From: Planctomycetota bacterium
GTDB taxonomy: Bacteria; Planctomycetota; PLA2; JAEUHO01
DNA length: 13,032 nt
NCBI GenBank assembly: GCA_026647295.1
Contig: JAPKHB010000072.1
Span: 1 to 13,032, forward strand
Reading direction: 5' to 3'
Below are positions 1 through 7,167 of this stretch, piece after piece. How positions within the stretch are numbered: the first letter of the stretch is position 1; every line of letters begins with the position of its first letter. The notes under the pieces are model-generated. The model was not told the DNA's origin and made no database searches. It saw only the letters and a list, made by a program, of their open reading frames with translations. Made by a program: the position numbers and the translations under genes.

Positions 1-23
1 ACCCCGGATCCCCCGTTCTCGCC

Positions 24-962
24 GTGAGCCGCGCCCCGTCCCCGCCCGACCCGGAGCAGGAGCTCCCGCGCATGACGCTCGCGGAGCACCTGGTCGAGTT
101 GCGCACCCGGGTGGTGCGGGCCCTGATGGCCGTCGCCGTGGCCATGGTGGGCACGGTGTTCTGGTACCGGGAGATCTACGAGTTCCTGGCGGCGCCCTAC
201 TACGAATCGGCCGCCGCCCTGGGCCTTGCCGGGCAGCAACTCTCGGCCATCGACCCGGCGGAGGGCTTCTTCCAGCCCCTCAAGGTGTGCTTCATCGCGG
301 GCGTGGTCGCCGCGGCCCCGGTGGTGCTCTGGCAGATGTGGGGCTTCGTGGCCGCGGGCCTGTACGCCCACGAGCGCCGGGCGGTGCGGGTGTTCTTCCC
401 CGTCTCGCTCGGCCTCTTCGCCCTGGGCCTGGTGGCCGCCTACCTGCTGCTCATTCCGTTCGGCATGCGCTTCCTGATCGCCTGGAACCAGGAACTCGGG
501 GTGCGCACCGACTTCCGGATCTCCGGGTACGTCTCCACCTGCCTCACCATGCTGTTCGGCATGGGGTTCATCTTCCAACTCCCGTTGGTGATGCTGTTCC
601 TCTCGGCCACCGACATCGTCTCGCGGGCGACCTGGAAGAAGGGCTGGCGCATCGCCGTCGTGGTCGCCTTCGTCCTGGGCATGATCCTTACGGACCCGAG
701 CCCCATCACCCAGATCATGATGGCCGTGCCCATCATCGGCCTGTACTTCCTGGGGATCTGGAGCACGCGCTTCGTGGGCGAGGACGCCGAGCGGTTCCGG
801 ATCTGGAAGGCCTGGCCGCTGCTGCTCGGGCTCGTGGCCTTCGTGTTGATGCTGGTGTACGCCGACGAGTTGAACGACCTGGCCGCGGGCCTCTTCGGGG
901 CCGCGGGGCCGGCGCCGACGCCGGCCGCGCCGGGCGCGACCCCAAACGGTGGGGGCGGCTGA
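24..962 (+). CDS. tatC: Sec-independent protein translocase subunit TatC
   Basis: TatC is the polytopic membrane core of the twin-arginine translocase and binds the RR signal peptide of folded exported proteins. The family hallmarks are visible. The N-terminal EHLVELRTR motif is at residues 21-29, and the first periplasmic loop carries GFFQPLKV (81-88). QMWGFVAAGLYAHERR (104-119) keeps the Phe and Glu that correspond to the signal-peptide-binding site in E. coli. Hydrophobic helices lie near 31-47, 88-108, 123-146, 170-194, 208-222 and 230-246. At 312 residues it is longer than the usual ~250. The extra C-terminal part has another hydrophobic stretch (about 264-280) and an Ala/Pro/Gly tail. 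I give the longest frame (GTG at 24). ATG at 72 starts just before the conserved motif and is an equally good start. No tatA is visible, since the window begins here. Confidence 0.95.
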   Translation: MSRAPSPPDPEQELPRMTLAEHLVELRTRVVRALMAVAVAMVGTVFWYREIYEFLAAPYYESAAALGLAGQQLSAIDPAEGFFQPLKVCFIAGVVAAAPVVLWQMWGFVAAGLYAHERRAVRVFFPVSLGLFALGLVAAYLLLIPFGMRFLIAWNQELGVRTDFRISGYVSTCLTMLFGMGFIFQLPLVMLFLSATDIVSRATWKKGWRIAVVVAFVLGMILTDPSPITQIMMAVPIIGLYFLGIWSTRFVGEDAERFRIWKAWPLLLGLVAFVLMLVYADELNDLAAGLFGAAGPAPTPAAPGATPNGGGG

Positions 963-972
963 CGACTCCGCG

Positions 973-978
973 TACAGT
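973..978 (+). promoter_or_regulatory. possible -10 element for the ychF-like gene
   Basis: TACAGT stands out in a GC-rich 25-base gap between tatC and the next gene and matches TATAAT at 4 of 6 positions. It ends only 9 bases before the ATG at 988, where no Shine-Dalgarno sequence is visible. No good -35 box is seen at the expected distance (about 950-955, only TGGGGG). This is weak evidence on its own. Confidence 0.25.
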
Positions 979-987
979 CCCTGCCCC

Positions 988-2064
988 ATGCGCATCGCCC
1001 TGCTCGGTTGGGAAGGCTCCGGCAAGACCACGGTGTTCAACGCCGTGGCGGACGCCCCCGTCGCCCCCACGCCCGGGGTGCGCCAGACCGAGACCCACGT
1101 CCAGGTGGTGCGCGTGCGCGACGCCCGCCTGGAGCGCTGCCGGGAGATCTTCCAGCCGCGCAAGTACACGCCGGCGGGCCTCGAACTCTGGGACCCGCCG
1201 GGGCTGCCCCCCGGGACGGCCGAGGCCGACAAGGAGCGCCGCCACCGCCGGCTGGCCGCGCTGCGCGAGGCCGACGCGTTCGTCCTGGTCGTGCGGGGCT
1301 TTGCGACGGACCAGTACCCCTACGAGCGCGCGGCCCCCGACCCCCGCGAGGACCTCCTTCGGCTGGCCGAGGAACTGATCACGGCCGACTTCGTCATCGC
1401 GCAGACGCGGGCCGAGAAGTTGCGCGAGCAGATCCTGCGCAAGGCGCGGACGCAGGACCAGGACCGCCTGGAACTCGCCGTGCTCGACAAGTGCCTGGAG
1501 CGGCTCGAGGCGGGGCGCGACCTGGCGGACCTCGCCCTGGACGAGGCCGACGAGAAGCGCATCCGGGGCTTCCAGTTCTTCGCCCGCAAGCCGTGCCTGC
1601 TCCTGGTCAATGGCCCGGTGGGCCTCCCGGAGGGGTTGGCCTCCGCCTGCGCGCTCACGCTGCGCGGGGCGAGCGCGATGGACGCCCAGATCGACGCCGA
1701 ACTGAACGCGATGGACCCCGCGGACCGACCGGCCTTCATGGCCGAGTTCGGGATCGAGGCGCCGGCGGCCGACCGCTTCGTCGGGGAGGTGTACCGCGGC
1801 GTGGGGCTGATCTCCTTCTTCACCGTGGGGGAGGACGAGGTGCGCGCCTGGACGATCCACGCGGGCGACCCGGCCGTCGTCGCCGCCGGCCGCATCCACA
1901 CCGACCTCGCCAAGGGCTTCGTGCGGGCCGAGGTGTTCCCGTTTGACGCCCTGGACGCCGCGGGCTCGATGCGCGAGCTCAAGGCCCAGGGCGGCGTGCG
2001 GCTGGAGCCCAAGGACTACCGCGTGAAGGACGGCGACATCGTCCACATCCGCAGCGCGCTCTGA
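988..2064 (+). CDS. divergent YchF/OLA1-family P-loop nucleotide-binding protein (C-terminal DUF933/TGS-type domain)
   Basis: The 358-residue protein has the layout of YchF: an N-terminal P-loop G domain, a helical insert (about 125-195) and a C-terminal TGS-like domain (about 275-358). The C-terminal domain is clearly YchF, for example EVRAWTIHAGDPAVVAAG (284-301), IHTDLAKGFVRAEVF (303-317) and KDYRVKDGDIVH (342-353). The G domain is unusual. The Walker A loop is GWEGSGKTT (7-15) rather than the usual GxPNVGKS, and G3 is DPPG (69-72). The position of the catalytic His of E. coli YchF is Tyr112 by my alignment, and the NxxE specificity motif reads NGPV (208-211). The open frame could begin at GTG 949 inside tatC. 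I chose ATG 988 because the protein then begins MRIALLG directly at the first strand. It is either a true YchF or, more likely, a diverged paralogue, so I give no symbol. Confidence 0.85.
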   Translation: MRIALLGWEGSGKTTVFNAVADAPVAPTPGVRQTETHVQVVRVRDARLERCREIFQPRKYTPAGLELWDPPGLPPGTAEADKERRHRRLAALREADAFVLVVRGFATDQYPYERAAPDPREDLLRLAEELITADFVIAQTRAEKLREQILRKARTQDQDRLELAVLDKCLERLEAGRDLADLALDEADEKRIRGFQFFARKPCLLLVNGPVGLPEGLASACALTLRGASAMDAQIDAELNAMDPADRPAFMAEFGIEAPAADRFVGEVYRGVGLISFFTVGEDEVRAWTIHAGDPAVVAAGRIHTDLAKGFVRAEVFPFDALDAAGSMRELKAQGGVRLEPKDYRVKDGDIVHIRSAL

Positions 2065-2102
2065 CGCTGGCGCCCCGGCCGGCGCGCTGGTACACCAAGG
2101 CC

Positions 2103-3365
2103 GTGCCGGTCCGCCCGCTGCGCGCAACCCTCTGTCTGGCGGGCAGCGAACTCGTGCGCGGCGAGCGCCGCGACCGAAACGGCGCCTGGATGGCCGCGCG
2201 GCTGGAGGCCGCGGGCGCGCGCGTCGGCGCCTGGTTCGTGGCCCCCGACGACGAGCCGGCGCTGGCCGAGACGCTGCGCGCGGCCGCAGGGGGGGCCGAC
2301 CTCCTGGTGGTGAGCGGGGGGCTTGGCCCCACGGCGGACGACCGCACGCGCGAGGCCCTGGCCCGCGCGACGGGGCAGGCCCTCTCGGAGCACCCCGAGG
2401 CCTGGGCGCAGGTGGCCGCGGCGTTGGCGGCGCGGGGCCGCCCGGCGGACCCCGCCCAGCGCCGCCAGGCCCTCCTGCCCGCGGGCGCCCGCCCGTTGCC
2501 CAATCCGGTCGGGGTCGCCCCGGGTGTCGCGCTCGCCTGGGGGGCGACCCAGGTGTTCCTGCTGCCGGGCGTGCCGGCGGAACTGGAGGCGATGTTCGAG
2601 GCCGAGGTGCTCGCCTGGCTGCGCGCGCGCGGCGGCGCGCCGCCGGCCGCGACGGCGTCCCTGGGCCTCGTGGGCCTGATCGAGACCGAGGTGGAGGCAG
2701 CGCTCGCGGACCTCGCCGCGCGCGAGGGCGTGAGCGTCGGCTACTACCCCCACGCCGGAGAGGTGGAGGTCCGGCTTCGGGCCGATGGCGCGGGGGCCGC
2801 CGCGCGCCTGGCCCGGGCCGAGGCGGCGGCGCGGGCGGCGCTGGGCGCGCACGTCTACGGGCCGCCACCCGCCGGGCGCATCGAGGCCGCGGTCGTGGCC
2901 CTGCTGCGCGAACGGGGGCTCACCGTGGCGACGGCCGAGAGCCTGACCGCCGGGGCCGTCGCGGCCCGGATCGCCGGCGTCCCGGGGGCGAGCCGGGTGC
3001 TGCGCGGCGGCGTGGTGGCCTACGCCACGGCGCTCAAGTGCGACCTGCTGGGCGTGGACCCGGCGCTGATCGCGCGCCACGGCGTGGTGAGCGAGCCGGT
3101 CGCCCGCGCGATGGCCGCCGGCGTGCTCGCGCGCACCGGGGCCGGCAGCGCCGTCGCCACGACCGGCGTCGCGGGCCCGGATCCGCTCTGCGAACCGGAC
3201 CGCCCGCCGGTGCCCGTGGGGCGCGTGTGCGTGGCCGCCGGCCGGGCCGGGGGGGCCCCGGAGGCCCGGACCCTCACCCTCGCGGGCGACCGGGCGGGCG
3301 TCCGGGAGCGCAGCGTGGTGGCGGCCCTGGACCTCCTGCGCCGCGTGCTGGGGGCCCCGGCGTAG
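2103..3365 (+). CDS. cinA: CinA-family protein: MoCF-like domain plus nicotinamide-nucleotide amidohydrolase domain
   Basis: This is a full-length (420 residue) two-domain CinA. Residues 1 to about 170 form the MoCF/MogA-like domain, with SGGLGPTADD (71-80), NPVGVAPG (134-141) and LLPGVPAE (153-160). A linker domain follows. The C-terminal PncC-type domain (about 257-416) has TAESLTAG (277-284, Ser280 the expected nucleophile), the conserved Lys312 after VVAYATALK, and TTGVAGPD (353-360). The C-terminal domain of this family deamidates nicotinamide mononucleotide to nicotinate mononucleotide in pyridine nucleotide salvage. The N-terminal domain is known in some members to have ADP-ribose pyrophosphatase activity. 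The usual GDELL near the N terminus reads GSELV (14-18), so that activity is less certain. The start is GTG at 2103, 38 bases after the YchF-like gene, with no clear ribosome binding site. Confidence 0.93.
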   Translation: MPVRPLRATLCLAGSELVRGERRDRNGAWMAARLEAAGARVGAWFVAPDDEPALAETLRAAAGGADLLVVSGGLGPTADDRTREALARATGQALSEHPEAWAQVAAALAARGRPADPAQRRQALLPAGARPLPNPVGVAPGVALAWGATQVFLLPGVPAELEAMFEAEVLAWLRARGGAPPAATASLGLVGLIETEVEAALADLAAREGVSVGYYPHAGEVEVRLRADGAGAAARLARAEAAARAALGAHVYGPPPAGRIEAAVVALLRERGLTVATAESLTAGAVAARIAGVPGASRVLRGGVVAYATALKCDLLGVDPALIARHGVVSEPVARAMAAGVLARTGAGSAVATTGVAGPDPLCEPDRPPVPVGRVCVAAGRAGGAPEARTLTLAGDRAGVRERSVVAALDLLRRVLGAPA

Positions 3366-3382
3366 GATGGGCGGCGCGACGG

Positions 3383-3458
3383 TCCCCGGTGGTGCAACTG
3401 GTAGCACACCAGACTTTGGATCTGGGTGTTGGAGGTTCGAGTCCTCCCCGGGGAGCCA
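3383..3458 (+). tRNA. tRNA-Gln (anticodon UUG)
   Basis: A complete cloverleaf can be drawn by hand. The acceptor stem is TCCCCGG (3383-3389) with CCGGGGA (3448-3454). The D stem is GTGC/GCAC around an 8-base loop. The anticodon stem is CCAGA/TCTGG around loop CTTTGGA, giving anticodon TTG (3416-3418). The variable region has 5 bases, and the T stem GGAGG/CCTCC closes loop TTCGAGT. The discriminator is G and CCA is encoded (3456-3458). The U1-A72 first pair is typical of bacterial tRNA-Gln. The gene starts 17 bases after the cinA stop codon, so co-transcription is possible. Confidence 0.96.
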
Positions 3459-3584
3459 TTCGACTCGGGCCGCAGACGGCCCTCGCGCATGGCCTCCGGC
3501 CCTTTCGGCCCGGGGCGGATGGCCCCGGGCGGCCGGCCGGCGGCGCGGGGGGGCGCCCGACACGAAGGCCCAGCGCCCCGTGCG

Positions 3585-3590
3585 TATGAT
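3585..3590 (+). promoter_or_regulatory. possible -10 element upstream of the small membrane protein gene
   Basis: TATGAT (5 of 6 to TATAAT) is the only AT-rich hexamer in a GC-rich 159-base gap between the tRNA and the 75-residue gene. It lies 27 bases before the ATG at 3618. No convincing -35 box was found 16-18 bases upstream; CCGACA at 3557-3562 is too far. If real, it would drive the small gene, glmU and prs as one transcript. Confidence 0.35.
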
Positions 3591-3617
3591 GGCCCCTTCT
3601 TCGCGGAGGCATCCACC

Positions 3618-3845
3618 ATGGGCAGGCTCCTCGCATTCATCCTCGGCGGCCTCGCGCTGGCCCTGTACGGCCCGCACCTCTTCATGAGCGCCGAGCAACT
3701 CGCCGAGTACCGCAACTGGTGGGTGACCGAGCTCCTGGGCGGGGGCGAGGACGCGGCGAGTTGGTACCAGAAGATCTTCGCCTACGGGCCCGGCATCTTC
3801 GCCGGCATCGCCCTGCTGCTCTTCGCCGTGCGCGGGCGCGACTGA
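3618..3845 (+). CDS. small two-helix membrane protein, unknown function
   Basis: This 75-residue protein has hydrophobic segments at about 4-23 and 56-70 and a polar, aromatic-rich middle (about 24-52, with two adjacent Trp, a further Trp and several Tyr). It ends in a short RGRD basic/acidic tail. The start is well supported: ATG at 3618 has GGAGG at 3605-3609, 8 bases upstream. A longer in-frame opening from 3426 overlaps the tRNA and has no such signal. The stop is 3 bases before the glmU start, so the two are very likely co-transcribed and translationally coupled. I do not recognise a family. The first helix could serve as an uncleaved signal anchor. The position beside glmU does not by itself assign a role in envelope synthesis. 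Confidence 0.75.
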   Translation: MGRLLAFILGGLALALYGPHLFMSAEQLAEYRNWWVTELLGGGEDAASWYQKIFAYGPGIFAGIALLLFAVRGRD

Positions 3846-3848
3846 CCG

Positions 3849-5240
3849 GTGGCTCTCCGACGGCGCACGGCCGGCGCCCGGCCGCTCCAGGTGCTCGTGC
3901 TGGCCGCCGGCCGCGGCCGGCGCCTGGCCACCGGCCCCGACGCCCCGCCCAAGGTGCTCGTCGAGTGTCTGGGGCTGCCGCTGCTGGAGTGGGTGCGCCG
4001 GGCGGTGGCGCCGCTGGGCGCGCGCGCGACCGCCGTGGTGGTCGGGCACGGCGCGGCCGAGGTCCGCGCGTGGCTCAAGACGGGCTGGAAGGGGGCGCGC
4101 GCCGTCGTGCAGGAGCCCCAGGCCGGTACGGGCCACGCCGTGCGGGTGGCGCTCGAGGCCCTGCCGGGCTGGCGGGGGGACGTCCTCGTCGTGAGCGGGG
4201 ACGTGCCCCAGGTGACCGCCGGGGACCTCGAGGCCCTGCTCGACGCGCACCGGCGCACGGGCGGCCCGGCGGCGCTGGTCACGGGCCGCGCGGTCGACCC
4301 CGGCCGTCTGGGGCGGGTGCTGCGCGACCCCGGGGGGCGCTTCCTTGGCGTCGTGGAAGCGCGGGACGCCGGACCCGACGCGCTCGCCCGGGAGGAGTTC
4401 AACGCCGGCCTGTACGCCTTTGACCTCGCGGCGCTGCGCCTGGGCGTCGCGAACCTCGGGCGGGACAACGCGCAAGGGGAGGAGTACCTCACCGCGGCGC
4501 TGGGCCGCCTGGCGGCGGTCGGCGCGGTGGCGACCGTGCCCGCCGCGGATCCGCACGCCCTGCTGGGCGTCAATGACGCCGCCGACCTGGCCCGGGCGGC
4601 CGCGCTGCTGCGTCGGCGCGTCGCCTCCGGGCACCTGGCGGCCGGCGTGCGGGTCGTCGACCCCGAGACCACGGTGATCGAGCCCGACGTCGAGATCGCC
4701 GCCGGCGCCCGGATCCTGCCCTTCACCTACGTCGCGCGCGGCTGCCGCATCGGCCCGCGCTGCGTGGTGGGGCCGTTCGCCCACCTGCGGGGCGGAACCG
4801 TGCTGGAGGAAGGCGCGCAGATCGGGAACTTCGTCGAGGCCAAGGCCGCGGTGCTGGCGCCGGGGGCCAAGGCCAAGCACCTCACCTACCTGGGCGACGT
4901 GAGCGTCGGGGCGGAAGCCAACGTCGGCTGCGGCACCGTCACGGCGAACTACGACGGGCGGCGCAAGCACCGCACCGTGATCGGCCCCGGCGCGCGCATC
5001 GGCTCGGGGACGGTGCTCGTCGCGCCGGTGACGGTCGGCGAGGGGGCGGTCACGGGGGCCAACGCGGTGATCCTCACCGACGTGCCCGCCGGCGGGACGG
5101 CCGTGGGCGTCCCGGCGCGGCTGCTCGCGCCGCGCCCGGCGGCCCGGGCCGCCGGGGCGGCGCCGGCCGCGCCCCGCCGAAAGGGCGCGAGGACGAAGGC
5201 GCGCGCGGGACGCCCCGCGCGCAAGGGAGGTCGGGCGTGA
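3849..5240 (+). CDS. glmU: bifunctional GlmU: glucosamine-1-P N-acetyltransferase / GlcNAc-1-P uridylyltransferase
   Basis: GlmU makes UDP-GlcNAc, the precursor of peptidoglycan and lipopolysaccharide sugars, in two cytoplasmic steps. Its 463 residues match the usual ~455. The uridylyltransferase half shows LVLAAGRGRR (16-25) with PKVL (34-37), QEPQAGTGHA (88-97), VSGDVPQ (115-121), FNAGLY (184-189) and NAQGEEYLT (207-215). The left-handed beta-helix acetyltransferase half has GPFAHLRGGT (308-317), IGNFVEAK (325-332), HLTYLGD (344-350, His344 aligning with the catalytic His of E. coli GlmU), NVGCGTVTANYDG (358-370) and VAPVTVG (391-397). The end is an Arg/Lys/Ala-rich tail from about 430. GTG at 3849 is used, with no Shine-Dalgarno but only a 3-base gap from the previous stop. 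The stop overlaps the prs start. Confidence 0.93.
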   Translation: MALRRRTAGARPLQVLVLAAGRGRRLATGPDAPPKVLVECLGLPLLEWVRRAVAPLGARATAVVVGHGAAEVRAWLKTGWKGARAVVQEPQAGTGHAVRVALEALPGWRGDVLVVSGDVPQVTAGDLEALLDAHRRTGGPAALVTGRAVDPGRLGRVLRDPGGRFLGVVEARDAGPDALAREEFNAGLYAFDLAALRLGVANLGRDNAQGEEYLTAALGRLAAVGAVATVPAADPHALLGVNDAADLARAAALLRRRVASGHLAAGVRVVDPETTVIEPDVEIAAGARILPFTYVARGCRIGPRCVVGPFAHLRGGTVLEEGAQIGNFVEAKAAVLAPGAKAKHLTYLGDVSVGAEANVGCGTVTANYDGRRKHRTVIGPGARIGSGTVLVAPVTVGEGAVTGANAVILTDVPAGGTAVGVPARLLAPRPAARAAGAAPAAPRRKGARTKARAGRPARKGGRA

Positions 5241-6184
5241 CGAACCGCAGCCTGGAGATCATCGCGGGCAACGCCTGCCCGGCCCTCGCCGACGACATCG
5301 CGCGCGAGTTGAGCGTGCGGCGCACCAGCGCGCGGGTGGGCCGCTTCCCCGACGGCGAGATCGACGTGCAGATCAACGCCAACGTGCGGGGGAGCGACGT
5401 GTTCCTGGTCCAGAGCACCTCGCCGCCGGTCAACGAGAACCTGATGGAGCTGCTGCTGCTCATCGACGCGGCCCGGCGGGCCTCGGCCGCCCGCATCACG
5501 GCCGTCATCCCCTACTACGGCTACGCCCGCAAGGACCGCAAGGACGAAGGCCGCGTGCCCATCACCGCCAAGCTCGTCGCCAACCTGCTGGTGCAGGCGG
5601 GCGCGCACCGGGTGCTCACCGTGGACCTGCACGCGGCCCAGATCCAGGGCTTCTTCGACATCCCGGTGGACCACCTCTACGCCTCGCCGGTGCTGGTGCG
5701 CCACTTCCGCGAGCAGCGCATTTCCGACCTGACCGTCGTGGCGCCGGACGTGGGCTCCTCCAAGATGGCCCGCGGCTACGCCAACCGCCTCGGCGGCGAC
5801 CTCGCGATCGTGGACAAGCGGCGCGTCTCGGCCGACCGCATCGAGGTGGGCGCGGTGATCGGCGAGGTGAAGGACCGGAACGTCCTGCTCATCGACGACA
5901 TGATCAGCACCGCGGGGTCGATCACGGAGGCGGCCCGGCTCTGCGTGGCCCGGGGGGCGCGCAGCGTGCGCATCGCGGCCACCCACGCGGTGCTGTGCGG
6001 CCCGGCGCGCGAGCGCCTGGCGGCGGCCCCGGTGGAGGAGGTCGTCCTGACCGACACGATCCCCGTCGACCCGACCGGCCTGGACCGGCTGACGGTGCTG
6101 CGCACCGCCCCCCTGCTCGCCGAGGCCATCATGCGGGTGCACACCGAGCAGAGCTTGAGCGTCCTGTTCCAGCGCGAGGCGTGA
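5237..6184 (+). CDS. prs: ribose-phosphate pyrophosphokinase (PRPP synthetase, class I)
   Basis: Prs transfers pyrophosphate from ATP to ribose-5-phosphate, giving PRPP for purine, pyrimidine, His, Trp and NAD synthesis. At 315 residues it has the standard length. Visible motifs are RFPDGE (36-41), IPYYGYARKDRK (91-102), the PRPP-synthetase signature VDLHAAQIQGFF (129-140), the flexible-loop DKRR (193-196) and the ribose-5-phosphate loop IDDMISTAGSIT (219-230). The GTG start at 5237 has GGGAGG at 5225-5230, and its first bases overlap the glmU stop (GTGA), which points to translational coupling. A strong hairpin starts 6 bases after the stop. Confidence 0.97.
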   Translation: MTNRSLEIIAGNACPALADDIARELSVRRTSARVGRFPDGEIDVQINANVRGSDVFLVQSTSPPVNENLMELLLLIDAARRASAARITAVIPYYGYARKDRKDEGRVPITAKLVANLLVQAGAHRVLTVDLHAAQIQGFFDIPVDHLYASPVLVRHFREQRISDLTVVAPDVGSSKMARGYANRLGGDLAIVDKRRVSADRIEVGAVIGEVKDRNVLLIDDMISTAGSITEAARLCVARGARSVRIAATHAVLCGPARERLAAAPVEEVVLTDTIPVDPTGLDRLTVLRTAPLLAEAIMRVHTEQSLSVLFQREA

Positions 6185-6190
6185 GCGCCC

Positions 6191-6223
6191 GGCGGGGGGC
6201 GGACCCCGCGTCCGCCCCCCGCC
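6191..6223 (+). terminator. 13-bp perfect GC hairpin after prs, terminator-like
   Basis: GGCGGGGGGCGGA (6191-6203) and TCCGCCCCCCGCC (6211-6223) are perfectly complementary around a 7-base loop, beginning 6 bases after the prs stop. No T-tract follows, so it is not a textbook intrinsic terminator. It could be a U-less terminator, a 3'-end stabiliser or an attenuator before rplY. Confidence 0.5.
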
Positions 6224-6236
6224 CGCCCGGGCCGCC

Positions 6237-6278
6237 GGCCCCCCCGGCCGGGGGCGGCCAAGCCCCCGGGGGGGGCCG
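6237..6278 (+). other. second GC hairpin in the prs-rplY gap
   Basis: GG-C7-GG (6237-6247) can pair with CC-G8-CC (6266-6277), with one bulged G, around a loop of about 18 bases. It follows the 6191-6223 hairpin and is rich in homopolymer runs. The function is unknown. With the first hairpin it fills most of the 192-base gap between prs and rplY, in which I see no gene. Confidence 0.3.
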
Positions 6279-6376
6279 CCGGCTCGCGGGCTGGTGTATC
6301 GCCCGTGTCCCCGTACCCTGCCCGGTTCGCCGGCCGCTCCCGTCGCGGGGCGGCGGCGGGCCCCCGGAGGTGCGCC

Positions 6377-7018
6377 ATGGAATTCATCACCCTCGAAGTC
6401 AAGCCGCGCGAGCGCCTGGGCACGGGGCCCGCGCGCCGGGCCCGGCGGGAGGGCCGCATCCCGGTGGTCCTGTACGGGATGGGGCGGCGCAACTTGAGCC
6501 TGGAGCTGTCCGCCGAGGGCCTCGATCGCTTCCTGCGCACCGGGAGCCACCTGGTCGAGCTGCGCATGGGCGAGGAGACCCGTCCGGCGATCGTGCGCGA
6601 GGTGCAGTACGACCCCCTCACCTCGGCGGTCGTGCACGTGGACTTCCAGCGCGTGGACAAGAACGTCGAGATCGACGACCAGGTGCCCGTCGTGCTCAAG
6701 GGCGTGGCCCGGGGCACGAAGGAAGGCGGGGTGCTCCAGCACCTGCGGGACCGCGTCGGGGTGCGGGCCCGCCCGCGCGACCTGCCGCAGGAGATCGTGG
6801 TGGACGTGTCCGACCTCGGGGTGGGCGACGGCGTGCACGTCGCGGACCTGGCGCTGCCCGCGGGGGTCACGCCGACCGACGAGCCGGGGACCCTCGTGGT
6901 GCAGGTGACCGAGTTCCGCCCGCAGGTCGTGGAGACCCCGGCCGAGGTCGCCCCGGAGGGCGCCGTCGCGGCGGGCGCCACCCCGCCGCCCGCCGGCGAC
7001 GCCGCCCCGGCGCGCTAG
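6377..7018 (+). CDS. rplY: 50S ribosomal protein bL25 / general stress protein Ctc
   Basis: This is a two-domain Ctc-type bL25 (213 residues) that binds 5S rRNA in the large subunit. The N-terminal L25 domain (1 to about 90) contains RREGRIPVVLYGMG (23-36) and the block EVQYDPLTSAVVHVDFQRV (75-93). The C-terminal TL5-like beta domain follows (about 95-185), with GVLQHLR and EIVVDVSDLGVGD-type sequence. The last ~30 residues are an Ala/Pro-rich tail. ATG at 6377 is chosen because GGAGG (6366-6370) lies 6 bases upstream and the protein then begins at the first beta strand. An in-frame GTG at 6305 would only add an Arg/Ala-rich stretch. It precedes pth, a frequent arrangement in bacteria. Confidence 0.94.
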   Translation: MEFITLEVKPRERLGTGPARRARREGRIPVVLYGMGRRNLSLELSAEGLDRFLRTGSHLVELRMGEETRPAIVREVQYDPLTSAVVHVDFQRVDKNVEIDDQVPVVLKGVARGTKEGGVLQHLRDRVGVRARPRDLPQEIVVDVSDLGVGDGVHVADLALPAGVTPTDEPGTLVVQVTEFRPQVVETPAEVAPEGAVAAGATPPPAGDAAPAR

Positions 7019-7167
7019 CCCGCCGGCCGCATGCGGGCGTGGTCCGGGAGTCGTGAGGCGCCGCGCCGCGGGGGGCGACCCCCCGGCCCGTCGGCCGCAC
7101 GGCCCGCCCCCGGCGGTCCGATCCGGGCCGCCGCCCGTCCGCGGGGCGGCCCGACACGGAGGGTCGG

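Noticed and set aside
2016..4970. Very long open frames on the minus strand, including one of 984 codons, and others at 733-2868, 4949-6838 and 11034-12917
   Set aside because: They lie opposite well-supported genes, translate to Arg/Pro/Ala/Gly-rich text without motifs, and one crosses the tRNA and several gene boundaries. High GC removes stop codons from shadow frames.
6291..6319. Promoter for rplY (CTGGTG, 17 bases, TACCCT)
   Set aside because: Hexamer matches are poor and the region is compositionally biased; not better than chance by eye.
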